Assembly: GCA_002049455.2 (NCBI GenBank) | Contig: KV918772.1 | Location: forward strand, 310,001 to 374,000 | Direction of reading: 5' to 3' | Source of the DNA: Porphyra umbilicalis | Taxonomy: Eukaryota > Rhodophyta > Bangiophyceae > Bangiales > Bangiaceae | Length of the DNA stretch: 64,000 bases | Part shown: positions 53,836 through 64,000 of the stretch, piece after piece | How the letters are laid out: the number at the start of each line of letters is the position of its first letter | Numbering within the stretch: the stretch's first letter is position 1 | Program-made: the position numbers and the translations under genes | Notes under the pieces: model-generated | Database searches by the model: none | The model's input: the letters and a program-made list of their open reading frames with translations, nothing else | Told to the model about the DNA's origin: nothing

Positions 53836-55457
53836 ACACACGAGGCAGCACATGACAGCAATGAGCTCTCCATCGCTTTTTTTGGCCCCCCACATCGTGG
53901 AGCCGGGCCCATCCGCCAATGTGGCTGGTCTCCCACTGGCGGGCGTGCCAGGGGTCACACGTCCCGTTTGAATGTTCAGAGCGCGGAGGCCGGCCCGTCG
54001 GCCAATTTTGGCTGACGGCCGAGTGCGAGGTGGTCAGAGACCAAAAGATCTCCTCTTGCGCGCTACTTTTGGGACGATTGCAAGTCCCTGGCAAAAGCAT
54101 CGGAAAACGTAGCATGTTTTGATCCTGGTCTGATCCCTGAACAATGGCCCGACGGTCGAGATCATGGGCCCGTTCTTGGGCGCTCAAAATTGCATTCGGA
54201 AACTTGTGACGAGCCGGGCGCATATGTCGACCGGACGACGGCGTCGCCGATCCGGTCGACGTCGCCACCGCGATCCGTTATAACCCCCCCCGCCCCCCGC
54301 TCCCCCCCCCCTCCGCACCGCCGCCACCGCGATCCGCACCCCCCCCCGCCCCCTTCCTGCCCCGCCCCCTCCCCCAGGCCGCAGTCGCCCGGTCCGCAGC
54401 CCGCGCCGCTTCCTCGCCCTCGCCCGCTGGTGCCGATCATCTCTGTGGCTGCCTTGTCGGTGTTCTCTATTGCCTTTAGTTTGCTGTGTTGTTGTCTCAT
54501 GATTAAATGGGCTCGCGTTTTTTGTTTGTGGCCTCTCCGTACTGGTCCGAGGGCGCATCCCCCTCTCGCTCTCAGCGAGTACGTTATGTGCATTTTGGAA
54601 CGGCCATGAGGAACGTTTTCGACAAAGATGCGATGCACTCTGTTGCGAGGACTCCGCTTTGAGTCCCATAGCAACAGCTCCAAGACGAGGTGGCAAAGAA
54701 AGAAAAAACAGCGAGAGTAATTTACGTCTTCAGGCGATGTAGGAACAGCCACTTGAACAAGCCAGCGGAAAAAAATACATGTGCAAAAGAGCGAGGACGC
54801 CAGACGAGAGCAGCAACAGCGGTGACGAGCGCATAAAGAATGGGGGGGCCGCGGCGCCGGCGCCGGCCTCGACAGCGGCGGTAGGGGGGGATGGCGCGGA
54901 TCGCGATGGCGGCGGAGGGGGGGAGGGGGGCGCGGGGGGGACGGGGGGGAGGGCGCGGATCGCGGTGGCGGCGGTGCGGAGGGGGGGGGGAGCGGGGGGG
55001 CGGGGGGGGTTGTAACGGATCGCGGTGGCGACGTCGACCGGATCGGCGACGCCGTCGTCCGGTCGACATATGCGCCCGGCTCGTCACAAGTTTTCGAATG
55101 CAATTTTGAGCGCCCGAGAACGGGCCCATGATCTCGACCGTCGGGCCATTGTTCAGGGATCAGACCAGGATCAAAACATGCTACGTTTTCCGATGCTTTT
55201 GCCAGGGACTTGCAATCGTTCCAAAAATAGCGCGCAAGAGGAGATCTTTTGGTCTCTGGCCACCTCGCACTCGGCCGTCAGCCAAAATTGGCCGACGGGC
55301 CGGCCTCCGCGCTCTGAACATTCAAACGGGACGTGTGACCCCTGGCACGCCCGCCAGTGGGAGACCAGCCACATTGGCGGATGGGCCCGGCTCCACGATG
55401 TGGGGGGCCAAAAAAAGCGATGGAGAGCTCATTGCTGTCATGTGCTGCCTCGTGTGT
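53836..55457. mobile_element. Long-inverted-repeat (foldback-like) DNA element
   Basis: Arms of about 500 bp at 53,836-54,345 and 54,950-55,457 are inverted copies, with only scattered differences. They end outwardly at ACACACGAGGCAGC and its complement. The centre (about 600 bp) holds C-rich or G-rich tracts and non-coding sequence with no transposase. Such structure is seen in Foldback and MULE-type non-autonomous elements. I could not find a target duplication, so the exact ends and the superfamily remain open. Confidence 0.7.
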
Positions 55458-55535
55458 CAGACTAGCCCGCGTCTCATGAGGCCATCCCCGAAAAAGGTGA
55501 AGGAATCCGACGGCAAGAACCCGCTCAGTCGTGAC

Positions 55536-56008
55536 GGTAGTACTAAGCCAGAGGCGTTGTACTCGTGGCTGTGGGCGCTGGTGCTCGAAAGCCGGGTGTT
55601 CGGTGGTGTGTCGCCTTTGTGGCGTGCCACTGCTGCGTGTGAGCGCCTGCGGCGCACGTTTTCGGGTGACCTCGTCGGATTGTCCGATGCTGACAGCGGA
55701 GCGTGTCAATCCAGATTGGGTAGTGTCATGCATTGGAGGGAATCATCTGGATCGTAGGTATTTGGCAGCGCGGGACCGGGCCAAATAGTGGCCCCGGTCC
55801 CCGCGCAGCGGTTTCCGCCCTTTAAGGACGAAGGGTGACGACGGTGGGAGGCACCGTCGTCGCCGGCAAGTAAACTTTGCCTGTTTGTCTTGGCGTTTCG
55901 GTCGGCCTGATTTCCTGGACCTCGAGTCCCAAAGCGGGTGACGCACGAGCGGCTAGGACGTCCGGTACTTACGTCCTCTCCGAGGTAATCGCCATTCATT
56001 GTACTACA
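55536..56008 (+). repeat. 5' LTR of the non-autonomous element
   Basis: This 473-bp LTR ends TTGTACTACA. The shared region with the chromovirus LTR runs from the CATTGGAGGGAATCATCTG-type motif to the end, including the palindromic GACGACGGTGGGAGGCACCG region. Confidence 0.85.
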
Positions 56009-57084
56009 TTTAGCGCTCCGGGTGAGACTCTGGCATTGCTATCGCGGTGCCGGGGACGAACCGTGTTGGTGCATCGATCGCGTGACCCCAGAGGGGTTGT
56101 CTTGGGTGTGAATTTGACGGTCGAGCGAGGACGTCCCGAGGGACCGTGCTTCCTGTTGTCTTTTTGGATTGCGGATCTTCCTCTTCTTTCGTGCTCAACG
56201 ATGTCGAGTGGGAGATCAACATGCCTGACAAGCATCAAGAGCAACCACGCCATCGGCGGGAGACGACGGCACGCTGGCGCGGCCATCCCGAGACCCGGGT
56301 CTTTGGCAGAGGGTCGGCCCCGGCTTGGCGGCGGTGGTACGGTGGTAGGTGAGTTGGACTCCCTACCCGAGGACCCCGGACCCACGCCGACCAACGGGAC
56401 TCGTCCCCCCATCATCCGGAACGAGTTGCTGCGGGCACGGTGTGCCGCGATGGCCGCCAGGGGGCCTCCAACCAACCCCTGGAATCAAGGCTCGCCGGGC
56501 ATGGGACGTTGGACAATTCCCATTGGGGTCCGGGTGACGTCAAGCGGTGCTTGGCCGGTGAGCTGTGTCGGTGGTGGCGATGGATATAACAAGTTCATCC
56601 CGACCGCGCTGCGGTACGAATGAGATGGCGTCCTCGGCGCTGAGCTACGTTTCTGTGCCGGACTGGCGACGCGGATGGCGGCTGTGCTCAGCGTTGGAGC
56701 GCTCTCCCAGGAATTTCTGGCTGGGTAATCGACGGAGGAGCGTGAGGCGGATGAAGACCAAGATTATTGGCGGGCTCGTCACCATCGGTGTCTTCCCCCG
56801 GCGTCGCCGGAACTGTGGGTGGGGCTTTGCTCGTGGCAGCCCACCCCGGCGATGACGCCCTGTCAAAGTTCTCGAAGAACATCCGGCCCCGCGCGGGGTA
56901 CTTCGGTAGACAGAGCTACGAAGTTGCGACAAGGACCGGGCAAGATAAGACGCGACTAGTATCGCGCAACGTAAGAGAGAGAGGAAGCAGATATTGAGGC
57001 GAGCACAAGACAAAAGGGGGGCCGCTGCGATAACGACGACGAGCCATCGAGAACCGCAATACCGACGGCAAAGATGGCGCCTGG

Positions 57085-58955
57085 TCACCGGCGGCGCCGC
57101 CGCCGTCGGATCCGAAGCCGTAGCCGGCGGGCATCGGCGTCGCCGTCCTCTTCCCCCGACACGAGATGGAGCCGACGGAACCGGCACCGCCGGCACGCGT
57201 GGCAACCAGCCGCCCCTCTGAGGCGGGCGCTGATTGGTGACCGGCGCCCCGCCCCGCAGGGACTAGGACGGCTCGCAGCGATGCGTGCCTGGGGCGGCAG
57301 AGCCGCCACGGTCGGCGCCGTCGAGGCGGGGGAGAGGCGACGCCCGTGCCGGGCGTCGGCGCATGCGGCCTGTCCGTCCCCGTGTTCTACAGACGACGGC
57401 GCGGGCCCTGGTACGGCGACGGGTGACGCCCCTGAAAGAGTTGGGCGCACATTGGCAGCGCAGGGGCCTCCCCCGGGACGGACGGTCATCGACGATGGCG
57501 GTGGCGCGCCGGCGGCGTCGACGATTGAGTCGCTGACGGAAAAGAATCAAGGGCGTCGTTGACGCGATCGGAATTGGCTGCGCGACGGGCGGACATCGGC
57601 GTCGCCGTCCTCTCCCCCCGAACCGAGATCAAGCCGACGGAACCGGCACCGCCGGCACGTGTAGCAACAAGCCGTCCATCTGGGGTAAACGCTGATTCGT
57701 GACCAGCGCCCCGCCCCGAAGGGGGAGGGCCGGCTGGGAGCGATGCATGCTCGCGGCGGCAAAGCCGCGACGGTCGGCTACATTGAGAAAGGGACGGGGG
57801 GCGACGCCCATGAAGGTCGTCGACACACTCGAACAGTCCGCCCTGCGCCGTGTGACGGCGACTGAGTCGGGGCGGCGTCGACGTGGCCAGATTTGGTGGA
57901 AACATGGTCGATCGTCGACGTCGCCGACCACATTCTACCTGACATGGAACTGAATATGGTGCGATGCTGACGCAGTCGGTGCCAGACAGCCCCGCCGGTG
58001 CGCGCGCTCATTGGAACGAGCACCTGAACCAAAAGGGGGGTATCCTCTGGGCTTCAACGACGGTATAAGGCGGCGCCAGGCTCAGGGGCCATCTCGGGTG
58101 GTGAAAAGGCGGCACCTGTGTCCGGCACCAGCGTCGGTGGCCATGCCGCTCTCGTGGCGTTCATAAGTACGCGGGGACGGCGGGCCCGCGGTGCCTCTCC
58201 CACCGGGCGTGGCGGTTGCAGAGGTGGCGGCCCGACAAGAGCGTCGACGACGCGGTCCAACTCGTGGTGGGTGACGGCGGTCGCTAACGTAGCCTTCGTC
58301 CTCCCCCCGGGATTAAGCCGGGGAGCCCAACCGGGGCAAATTTCTGATTGGTGACGGGCAGCCGACCCGATCGCGGGAACGCGTGTAGTCGGCGTCGCAC
58401 GCGGCGTGCGTTGCTGGGCTGGTCGACGCAAATCGACGGCGACGAGGTCGTCAGAGGGGCGCGCCGGGGTACCGGCGGCGCACGACCGGGCCCTCAAGCA
58501 ATACACGACACCCTCGCGGCCGGTGCGCGCAGCGCGTCTTCGTCTGCCCCCGTCGACGTCGGCGGGCGCGGTGACGCCGACGGGGGGAGGTCCCTCCGTC
58601 GTCCGATTCGCGCTGCGATGACGGCGGCGCGGGCTCCGCGAGGCGCACTTCCCCCCTGGCTTGGGGGGAGGTCGGGGGCCGCAACGCCCTCGGCGTGGGG
58701 GCGCGCCGCCCCTGGCGGGCAACGGCGACGGCGGCGACGGCAACGACGGGGTGCTACCGCCGGCGCGTCGCTGGCGCGCGGCGGCGCCGTTGCAAGAGTT
58801 TCGGTCCCCTGCGGCGGCGCCGCCGGATCAAGAGAGGCCCAATCGGCGGCCGTCTTGCCGCCGGCGCGCGACGCGCGTCTTCGTCTGCCCTTGTCGTCGT
58901 TTGCGGGCGCGGTGACGCCGACGGGGGGAGGTCTTCCCGTCGTCCGATTTTGGAT
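57085..58955 (+). repeat. Degenerate internal direct repeats of the LARD-like element
   Basis: Segments of about 230 bp at roughly 57,110-57,345 and 57,590-57,812 are clearly related, sharing GGCATCGGCGTCGCCGTCCT-like and CCGGCACCGCCGGCACG words. A second pair of about 90 bp lies at about 58,515-58,615 and 58,860-58,955. The internal region therefore grew by repeated duplication and shows no protein-coding pattern. Confidence 0.6.
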
Positions 58956-59125
58956 GACGTTGGCCGGGACAGGTACGCGACAGCATGGCCTTCCCTAGTG
59001 GGCTACGGGGACCTCGGTGGCCGCCACGTCTTTGCCGGTTTCCCTGTTCCCCTGTCTTGCGCGTAGATGCGCTGTAGATGGTCTCCGTCGTGCGGCGCAG
59101 ACGCCGCAGTCTCAGATGGGGGAGA

Positions 59126-59598
59126 TGAAGTACTAAGCCAGAGGCGTTGTACTCGTGGCTGTGGGCGCTGGTGCTCGAAAGCCGGGTGGTCGGTGGTGTG
59201 TCGCCTTTGTGGCGTGCCACTGCTGCGTGTAAGCGCCTGCGGAGCACTTGTTCGGGTGACCTCGTCGGATTGTCCGATGCTGACAGCGGAGCGTGTCAAT
59301 CCAGATTGAGTAGTGTCATGCATTGGAGGGAATCATCTGCATCGTAGGTATTTAGTAGCGCGCGACCGGGCCAAATAGTGGCCCCGGTCCCCGCGCAGCG
59401 GTTTCCGCCCTTTAAGGACGAAGGGCGACGACGGTGGGAGGCACCGTCGTCGCCGGCAAGTGAACCGTGCCTGTTTGTCTTGGCGTTTCGGTCGGCCTGA
59501 TTTCCTGGACCTCGAGTCCTATAGCGGGTGACGCACGAGCGGCTAGGACGTCCGGTACTTCCCTCCTCTCCGAGGTGATCGCGATTCATTGTACTACA
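59126..59598 (+). repeat. 3' LTR of the non-autonomous element
   Basis: This 473-bp LTR starts TGAAGTACTAAGCC after the purine tract and ends TTGTACTACA before the GTGAC duplication. Confidence 0.85.
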
Positions 59599-59603
59599 GT
59601 GAC

Positions 59604-60149
59604 CTTCCTCCACGCAGTCCGTGAACCGGTGACAAGTGGGGTATCTATTGAAGGGCCCTTTCTCAATAGAGACGCTCTGGCACTTTCTCATTGGTCCACC
59701 AGATAACCAACAAAGTGGGCAGTGCCTCCTAGACCCTCGCGCCAATGAGGGCGCAGAGCCGTGGGAACTATTGAGTCAACAATTTGCCGGCCTGCGTGAT
59801 AGTACCCACCACGTGGGAACGCGGGCGGTATTCTCGAGCCATGTCTGCAATGGACCTGCCACGAACGCCGAAGTCGGGCGCGGCGTCGGCTGTTCCCGAA
59901 AGTTTGTTTCAGAAATCTCAAGTCCCTCACGAGAGGGTCCCCCGGGATCGCTGGGCATCTCCTGAAATCATGGATTGGTCACGTTTAAGGGATTTTCGAG
60001 AGCGCCTGACCAAAATCGAGAGCGTTGCATCGCAAAAGAGGCACATGTGAGATGTCGAGGGCACTATTGATCCCGCCGGAGTGCTAGGAGTTTTGTGGAA
60101 CGACTGTAATGCGATGTTCTGCCTGACAATGGTGCCTCGATGCCAACAA
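59604..60149. other. Spacer, no gene
   Basis: There is no supported gene. About 59,990-60,112 is a diverged inverted copy of about 53,690-53,770; the clearest shared words are TCGTTCCACAAAA and GATCAATAGT on the complementary strand. Confidence 0.4.
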
Positions 60150-60310
60150 GGAAGAGTCAAAACGGCTCATTGAGGAGTTGCCTTGACCATCAAAGTATGT
60201 CAAAATGGCTCATTGAAGCGCTGTGTTGACAATCAAAATCGGTAATCCGGATCATTGAGGCGTCGTGTTGACCTCCAGAAAGCGTCGAAACGGCTCAGGG
60301 TCATTCCAAG
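60150..60310 (+). repeat. Minisatellite A, units of about 42-46 bp
   Basis: About 3.5 imperfect units of the form GTCAAAATGGCTCATTGA followed by GGCG(T)GTTGACC lie head to tail. Confidence 0.7.
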
Positions 60311-61618
60311 CAGCTCTGCGCTTGAGTTTGTGACATCACACAAGGGTGCTGTTTCGTGGACTGGCCGATCGAGCCCCACATCCCCGGATCATTGAAAATA
60401 GATCGACCATCTACAATTGTCTCATCCGTCATTGAATTTCATGCACGAAGTACGCAACGGGCGCGCGTTTGGCGAATAGCGCCTGGACCATCGCTTTTGG
60501 AACCCACCTACACTCGTCCCCAAAGCCTCCTCGCGCACCCACTCACGCTTTTATCCGCCCCTGCTGCACCCACCCATCCAGCCATGTCGTGTTGGCATGA
60601 TGCGCACGATCAGCTGGCTGTCAGCCATTCCGCGGCCGCCGTCTACACCTGCACCAGCGCGGTGCTCGGCTCATATCGCTCCCCCTCAGCGACTCACCCG
60701 GCGTCTTTCTGCGCTGTGCGCGTCAGCTTCGGCGACTGCTCTGCCCGAGCGATGCGCATGAACGACATAAGGCCATGTGGGAGGGCGCCGTTGTACCGTA
60801 GAGGAGGTTTGTAAATGGCGGGGCACCAGAGAGGTGTGGTGTGGAGGGCTGCCGCTCTAGAGGTGAGTGGCAGTGGGCATTGTCGCTGGTTCTCGGCCTG
60901 CACCCGCTGGGCGCGACCCTTTAAAGAGGGCTGCAGAAGGAAAAATCGGCCCACTACGCACCCTTTCCTACCGCTCTGACTGCCGCTCTTCCCTCCCCCG
61001 ACTGCTTCAGGGCGCCACACGCCAACCCCCCCCCCCCCCCCCACCACCTCCGCGCCGGCACGCCAACATACCCCCCCTCAGCAGCAAACTGAGCCACAGA
61101 AAGGGAGGTGGGAATAATCGTTGCGCCTGCGCGCGGCACATCCGTCTTCATGTAGCACAGGCGCGGGCAGGAGAAGACATGTCTCGGCTGCTCGGATGCC
61201 CGGCCGTTGAACAGCAAAGAAGAGCGCCATCGCCGAGCGACGAACGAGAAAAAGGGCGCGAACAGCCACGCATAGAAAGCTTCTCAGGTAGCATGAGGGG
61301 GGGCTGCATGGTAACCTGCAAACAGCGGGGTAGCGCGCCGTGTCGGTTCCGAGGTCAAGGTGCCGCGAGGCGGCGACAATATTGCACTGGTTGTGGTGAT
61401 ATCCTCTCGGGAAGCAACAATGTCGCCGCCGCTCACTGCCCTAAGTAGCAAGTGTGCAAGTCCGTCACACTGTGTGACGAGGTGACGATGTGGTGGCTCG
61501 ACCCGATTTTTCCCCGAGCCACAGCGTAACATCGCCGAGTTTGCGACGCGGGATGCACGCGTTTGATTGGACAGAGCCGTCACATGTGACGTCGCAAACT
61601 CGATGTTACGAAGGATTA
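60311..61618. other. Spacer between the minisatellites
   Basis: Frames here are short and match nothing known. A run of about 18 C lies at about 61,025-61,043. A hairpin follows at 61,525-61,610 (separate entry). Confidence 0.4.
61525..61610. repeat. Inverted repeat with 20-23 bp arms
   Basis: CGTAACATCG..GAGTTTGCGAC (61,525-61,547) pairs with GTCGCAAACTCGATGTTACG (61,591-61,610), with two unpaired bases in the left arm. The 43-nt loop contains the palindrome GTCACATGTGAC; a similar palindrome, GTCACACTGTGTGAC, lies 60 bp upstream of the left arm. Confidence 0.65.
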
Positions 61619-61629
61619 AGTTGCTCAGA

Positions 61630-61765
61630 ATGACCCTCATTGAGACGTTGTGTTGACTGTCTACAGTAAGTCGATAAAACAGATCATTGAGGTGTTGTGA
61701 AGACCGCCAGAAATCGTCAAAATGGCTCATTGAGGCGTTTTGTTGACCGTCAAAAATCGGACTTT
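61630..61765 (+). repeat. Minisatellite B, same family as A
   Basis: Three units share GTCAAAATGGCTCATTGAGG and GTTGTGTTGAC-type words with minisatellite A, in the same orientation and 1.4 kb away. Confidence 0.7.
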
Positions 61766-63376
61766 CTAGGCATATGATTGGTCTTCAGCTGTGCAAGGGT
61801 CTGCCAGGGTCTGTGCAGGAGGTCGTCGTATGGTTCTGGGTTGTTGTACTGGTTCTGCTGTCCAAATTACTCATTTATTTAGTCAAACTACTAATCATGA
61901 CGACTGAGAGCCACAAATCAGACAGTGGTGGCGAGTGCGGTTCACAAACTTAGCAACACCACAGTATAACCTATACGACCGAGATGGCGCGATCGGTGGC
62001 CAAGAGTCAGACAAAGAGCAGAGGAAATATGAGAGCGAGGCTGAGAAGCAACACCATGAAAGTGGGTGAAAAAGACTGTTGGGAGGAGTGGGATGGACGA
62101 GGAGTAAAGATGCCAAGAAGGGCACGATCACCGAGCACCAACGCCGAAGGGGCCAGAGAGGATCAACAGGAAGTAGGGACGGCGGGGAGGACCAGCGAGA
62201 AACACAACAAAGGGCAACCAGTCAAAAAGAGGGCGAAGGAAGACGAAAAGCAGGGAGGCACAAACAACGAACGAAAGGAATCGAAAACGAGCAATGAAGA
62301 TAGCCACGCCGAAGGGGTGACACCGTTGTGTCGGCCGGTACGGGTCGCGGCTCAGCGTGGGCTCCTGCACTGAGAATTGGCACGCCCGGGTCAGTCACGC
62401 GGTGCAGACGGCAACGGGGAGGCGACAATGCGGCGTAACGCACAAAGGCGGGGGCGACAACACGGCGGGTGCCAAGGTGGTGACAGCAACGTCGGGGGGG
62501 AGCGACAGAGAGCAGCCAAGGAAAGGGAAGGGGGGGCGGGGGCAGAAAGGTACGCAGAGCAATGGTGGAGAACCGACGTCAGGGAGCCAGGCGGTCGGGT
62601 ACGGGTTGGGCAGGAAAGCGAATAAGCGGTCAGGTGGGGTGCTGTATCAGGGTGCGTGCAGGGGAGCTTCAACGCACCTTGATCTGCCGCGGCTCTGTGT
62701 TTGGGTAGGCTACTCAATTCACCCTCCACGACGCAGGCGCTTCCAGTCAGTTCGATGCATCTCCGGGTCAATCGTGAAAATGACCCATGCCAGCGTGGAC
62801 CAGCGTGCGGGTCACCCAAGGTGATCAGCCTGTGGGGCGAAGTCCAAATACCAGCTCATCGGGGAGTCATTTTGTTACATCAGTGAACGGATGTTCCGTA
62901 GGGCAGGCCGACGGGCCGCCGCAACAGAAGCCGGCGCTCAGGCACGATCACCCACGGGTCATCGCGGGCGCGTTCAACCCCCATAGTCGCAGCGCGCGGT
63001 CGCCGCGCCCAACTCGGGGCGGTGGGGGGTGGAAGGCGGGCAGGCACCGTCCGGGCCCTGTGACCCTTGTGGCTGGACAGTCCTTCTCAGCCACGTAACT
63101 GTATTAGCTTTTAGCGTCATCGCGACCCTTCCAACGTCGACACGCCCTCAAATCCCTGAGGACACGAATGCAGACTGCTACCTCTGAAACGGAGAGCAAG
63201 TCCCGTGATCCAAGTATATGTGTGCATCACCACACTTTGAGAGCACCCTGTCCTTAAAGCCAGGGAATTAAACATCTAGAATCTATCGTGGGGGCTGTTT
63301 TCAGCGCCTGAGAGGCGGCAGAGTTGCAAACGATTTGATTACCAATCCCTGTCACTGGGCTATCGCGATGGGCCCA
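61766..63376. other. Spacer, no gene
   Basis: The stretch from about 62,000 to 62,600 is purine-rich on the plus strand (many GGA and GAA words). Its open frames are charged, repetitive and without domains. I see no gene or RNA here. Confidence 0.35.
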
Positions 63377-63775
63377 CTTGCGACTAGGGTTGCTCAGAAC
63401 GCCCAGGGCGTCGTTAAGGGCGTCATTGAGCGCGTCATCAGGGCGTCATGCGGGCGTCGTGCGCCCCTAACGCCCCAACTCAAAAGGGCGTCAGCAACGC
63501 GTCGCGAAGTGAAATAGAACGCGGGAGTCCACATGATTCAGCAGGTGGCGGATGTGCACCTTGTTTGGGGACAGGCACGCAGCCTTGACACAGAAAATGA
63601 CATATGAGTGTACAGTATGGGTGCCACTTGAGGCTTCTTGTGAAATTTGATGGTGCTACTTGACGCGTCGTGAGGGCGTTTTGGCTGCCTAATGGGGTGT
63701 CAGTTAGGCGTCTTATTCTTCTCGCGCCCCTGGCGCCCCTCAAATAGGGGCGTGGTGTGCAACCCTACTTGCGAC
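63377..63775. mobile_element. Small non-autonomous hAT-type element
   Basis: The element (63,385-63,767, 383 bp) lies between 8-bp direct repeats CTTGCGAC (63,377-63,384 and 63,768-63,775). It begins TAGGGTTGCTCAGAACGCCC and ends GGCGTGGTGTGCAACCCTA. GGGCGT/ACGCCC words repeat near the ends. It has no coding sequence. The ends resemble the hAT-type element at 9,793, so both probably used related transposases. Confidence 0.82.
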
Positions 63776-64000
63776 CCCGTGGGTTCCCCGGGCTTCCGAT
63801 TGGGCTCTTATTTGATCATGTAGTAGCCTGCTCATTTGACCGGCAAGCTCGTTTGTTGTCGGACGGCGAAACAGTGTCACCGATCGAAGATTGCTGTCAC
63901 ATACGATCTGACTTACGCTCACAAATACCACAGCACAACCCCTGCCCAGAAGCCCCGCCCGAGGCTGGCGTAGCGCCACCACCCTGCCGCCCCCCGGCGG

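Larger units (their letters stand above)
55531..59603 (+). mobile_element. Complete non-autonomous LTR element (LARD-like)
   Basis: Two 473-bp LTRs (55,536-56,008 and 59,126-59,598) enclose 3.1 kb with no recognisable gag or pol. GTGAC flanks both ends (55,531-55,535 and 59,599-59,603). A purine tract (GGGGGAGA) abuts the 3' LTR. A possible primer site starts two bases after the 5' LTR (TAGCGCTCCGGGTGAGAC). The second half of the LTR, including the end TGTACTACA, matches the chromovirus LTRs at 6,667 and 26,091, while the first half differs. It was probably mobilised by that family. It looks structurally whole; LTR divergence by eye is a few percent, so it is moderately young. Confidence 0.82.

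Noticed and set aside
55877-56623. 248-residue plus-strand protein
   Set aside because: It starts inside an LTR and runs into non-coding interior sequence, with no domain or constraint visible.
62000-62600. Charged protein in the purine-rich stretch
   Set aside because: Overlapping frames on both strands are equally open and repetitive, so composition explains them.
1-64000. CRISPR arrays, rRNA or tRNA genes
   Set aside because: No regularly spaced direct repeats with unique spacers and no rRNA or full tRNA cloverleaf were seen. The only tRNA-like text is the copia primer site.

Overview
The window is nuclear DNA from a GC-rich eukaryote, probably a unicellular alga or another protist; I cannot name it. 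Two host genes are certain: the beta subunit of mitochondrial pyruvate dehydrogenase E1 (31,772-33,383, +, three exons) and subunit a of the V-type H+-ATPase (33,840-36,706, -, two exons). Their introns are short (211, 237 and 179 nt) with GT..AG ends. Three of the four best-supported introns in the window begin GTACG. The standard code fits, because both host genes end at TAA where their families end.

Layout. 1-6,661 is left host flank with triplet repeats and one unrecognised, possibly decaying minus-strand gene. 6,662-31,105 is a nested transposon block. It holds a solo-like LTR with 5-bp target duplications (6,667-7,316), a 4.4-kb flank copy carrying a non-autonomous hAT element, and a chromodomain Ty3/gypsy element. 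That element is split by a Ty1/copia element (17,739-22,624), carries an antisense 856-aa gene, and ends in a 3' LTR (26,091-26,740). A second copy of the same flank follows, running up to the PDHB locus. This arrangement is what a junction between a solo-LTR allele and a full-element allele would give, either by recombination or by assembly.

37.6-51.7 kb carries three large genes that look mobile or selfish rather than housekeeping. They are an unrecognised 900-aa protein (+), a PIF1-family helicase (-), and a KDZ-superfamily (Kyakuja-Dileera-Zisupton) transposase (-). The transposase has a SWIM zinc finger in its N-terminal part and a Ulp1 SUMO-protease-like domain at its C-terminus. A tandem array lies directly upstream of the transposase start. 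Whether the three genes form one mobile unit is open.

52.6-52.85 kb has the most unusual small feature: CCAAT and TATA motifs, then a perfect 31-bp hairpin starting about 30 nt after the TATA box, then five T. This is the layout of a small hairpin-RNA gene.

53.8-64 kb is repeat-rich and without recognisable genes. It holds a 1.6-kb element with about 500-bp inverted arms, a complete non-autonomous LTR element (55,536-59,598, duplication GTGAC) whose LTR 3' half matches the chromovirus LTR, two related minisatellites, and a small hAT-type element with an 8-bp duplication (63,385-63,767).

All calls come from reading the sequence and its translations. No database search was possible.
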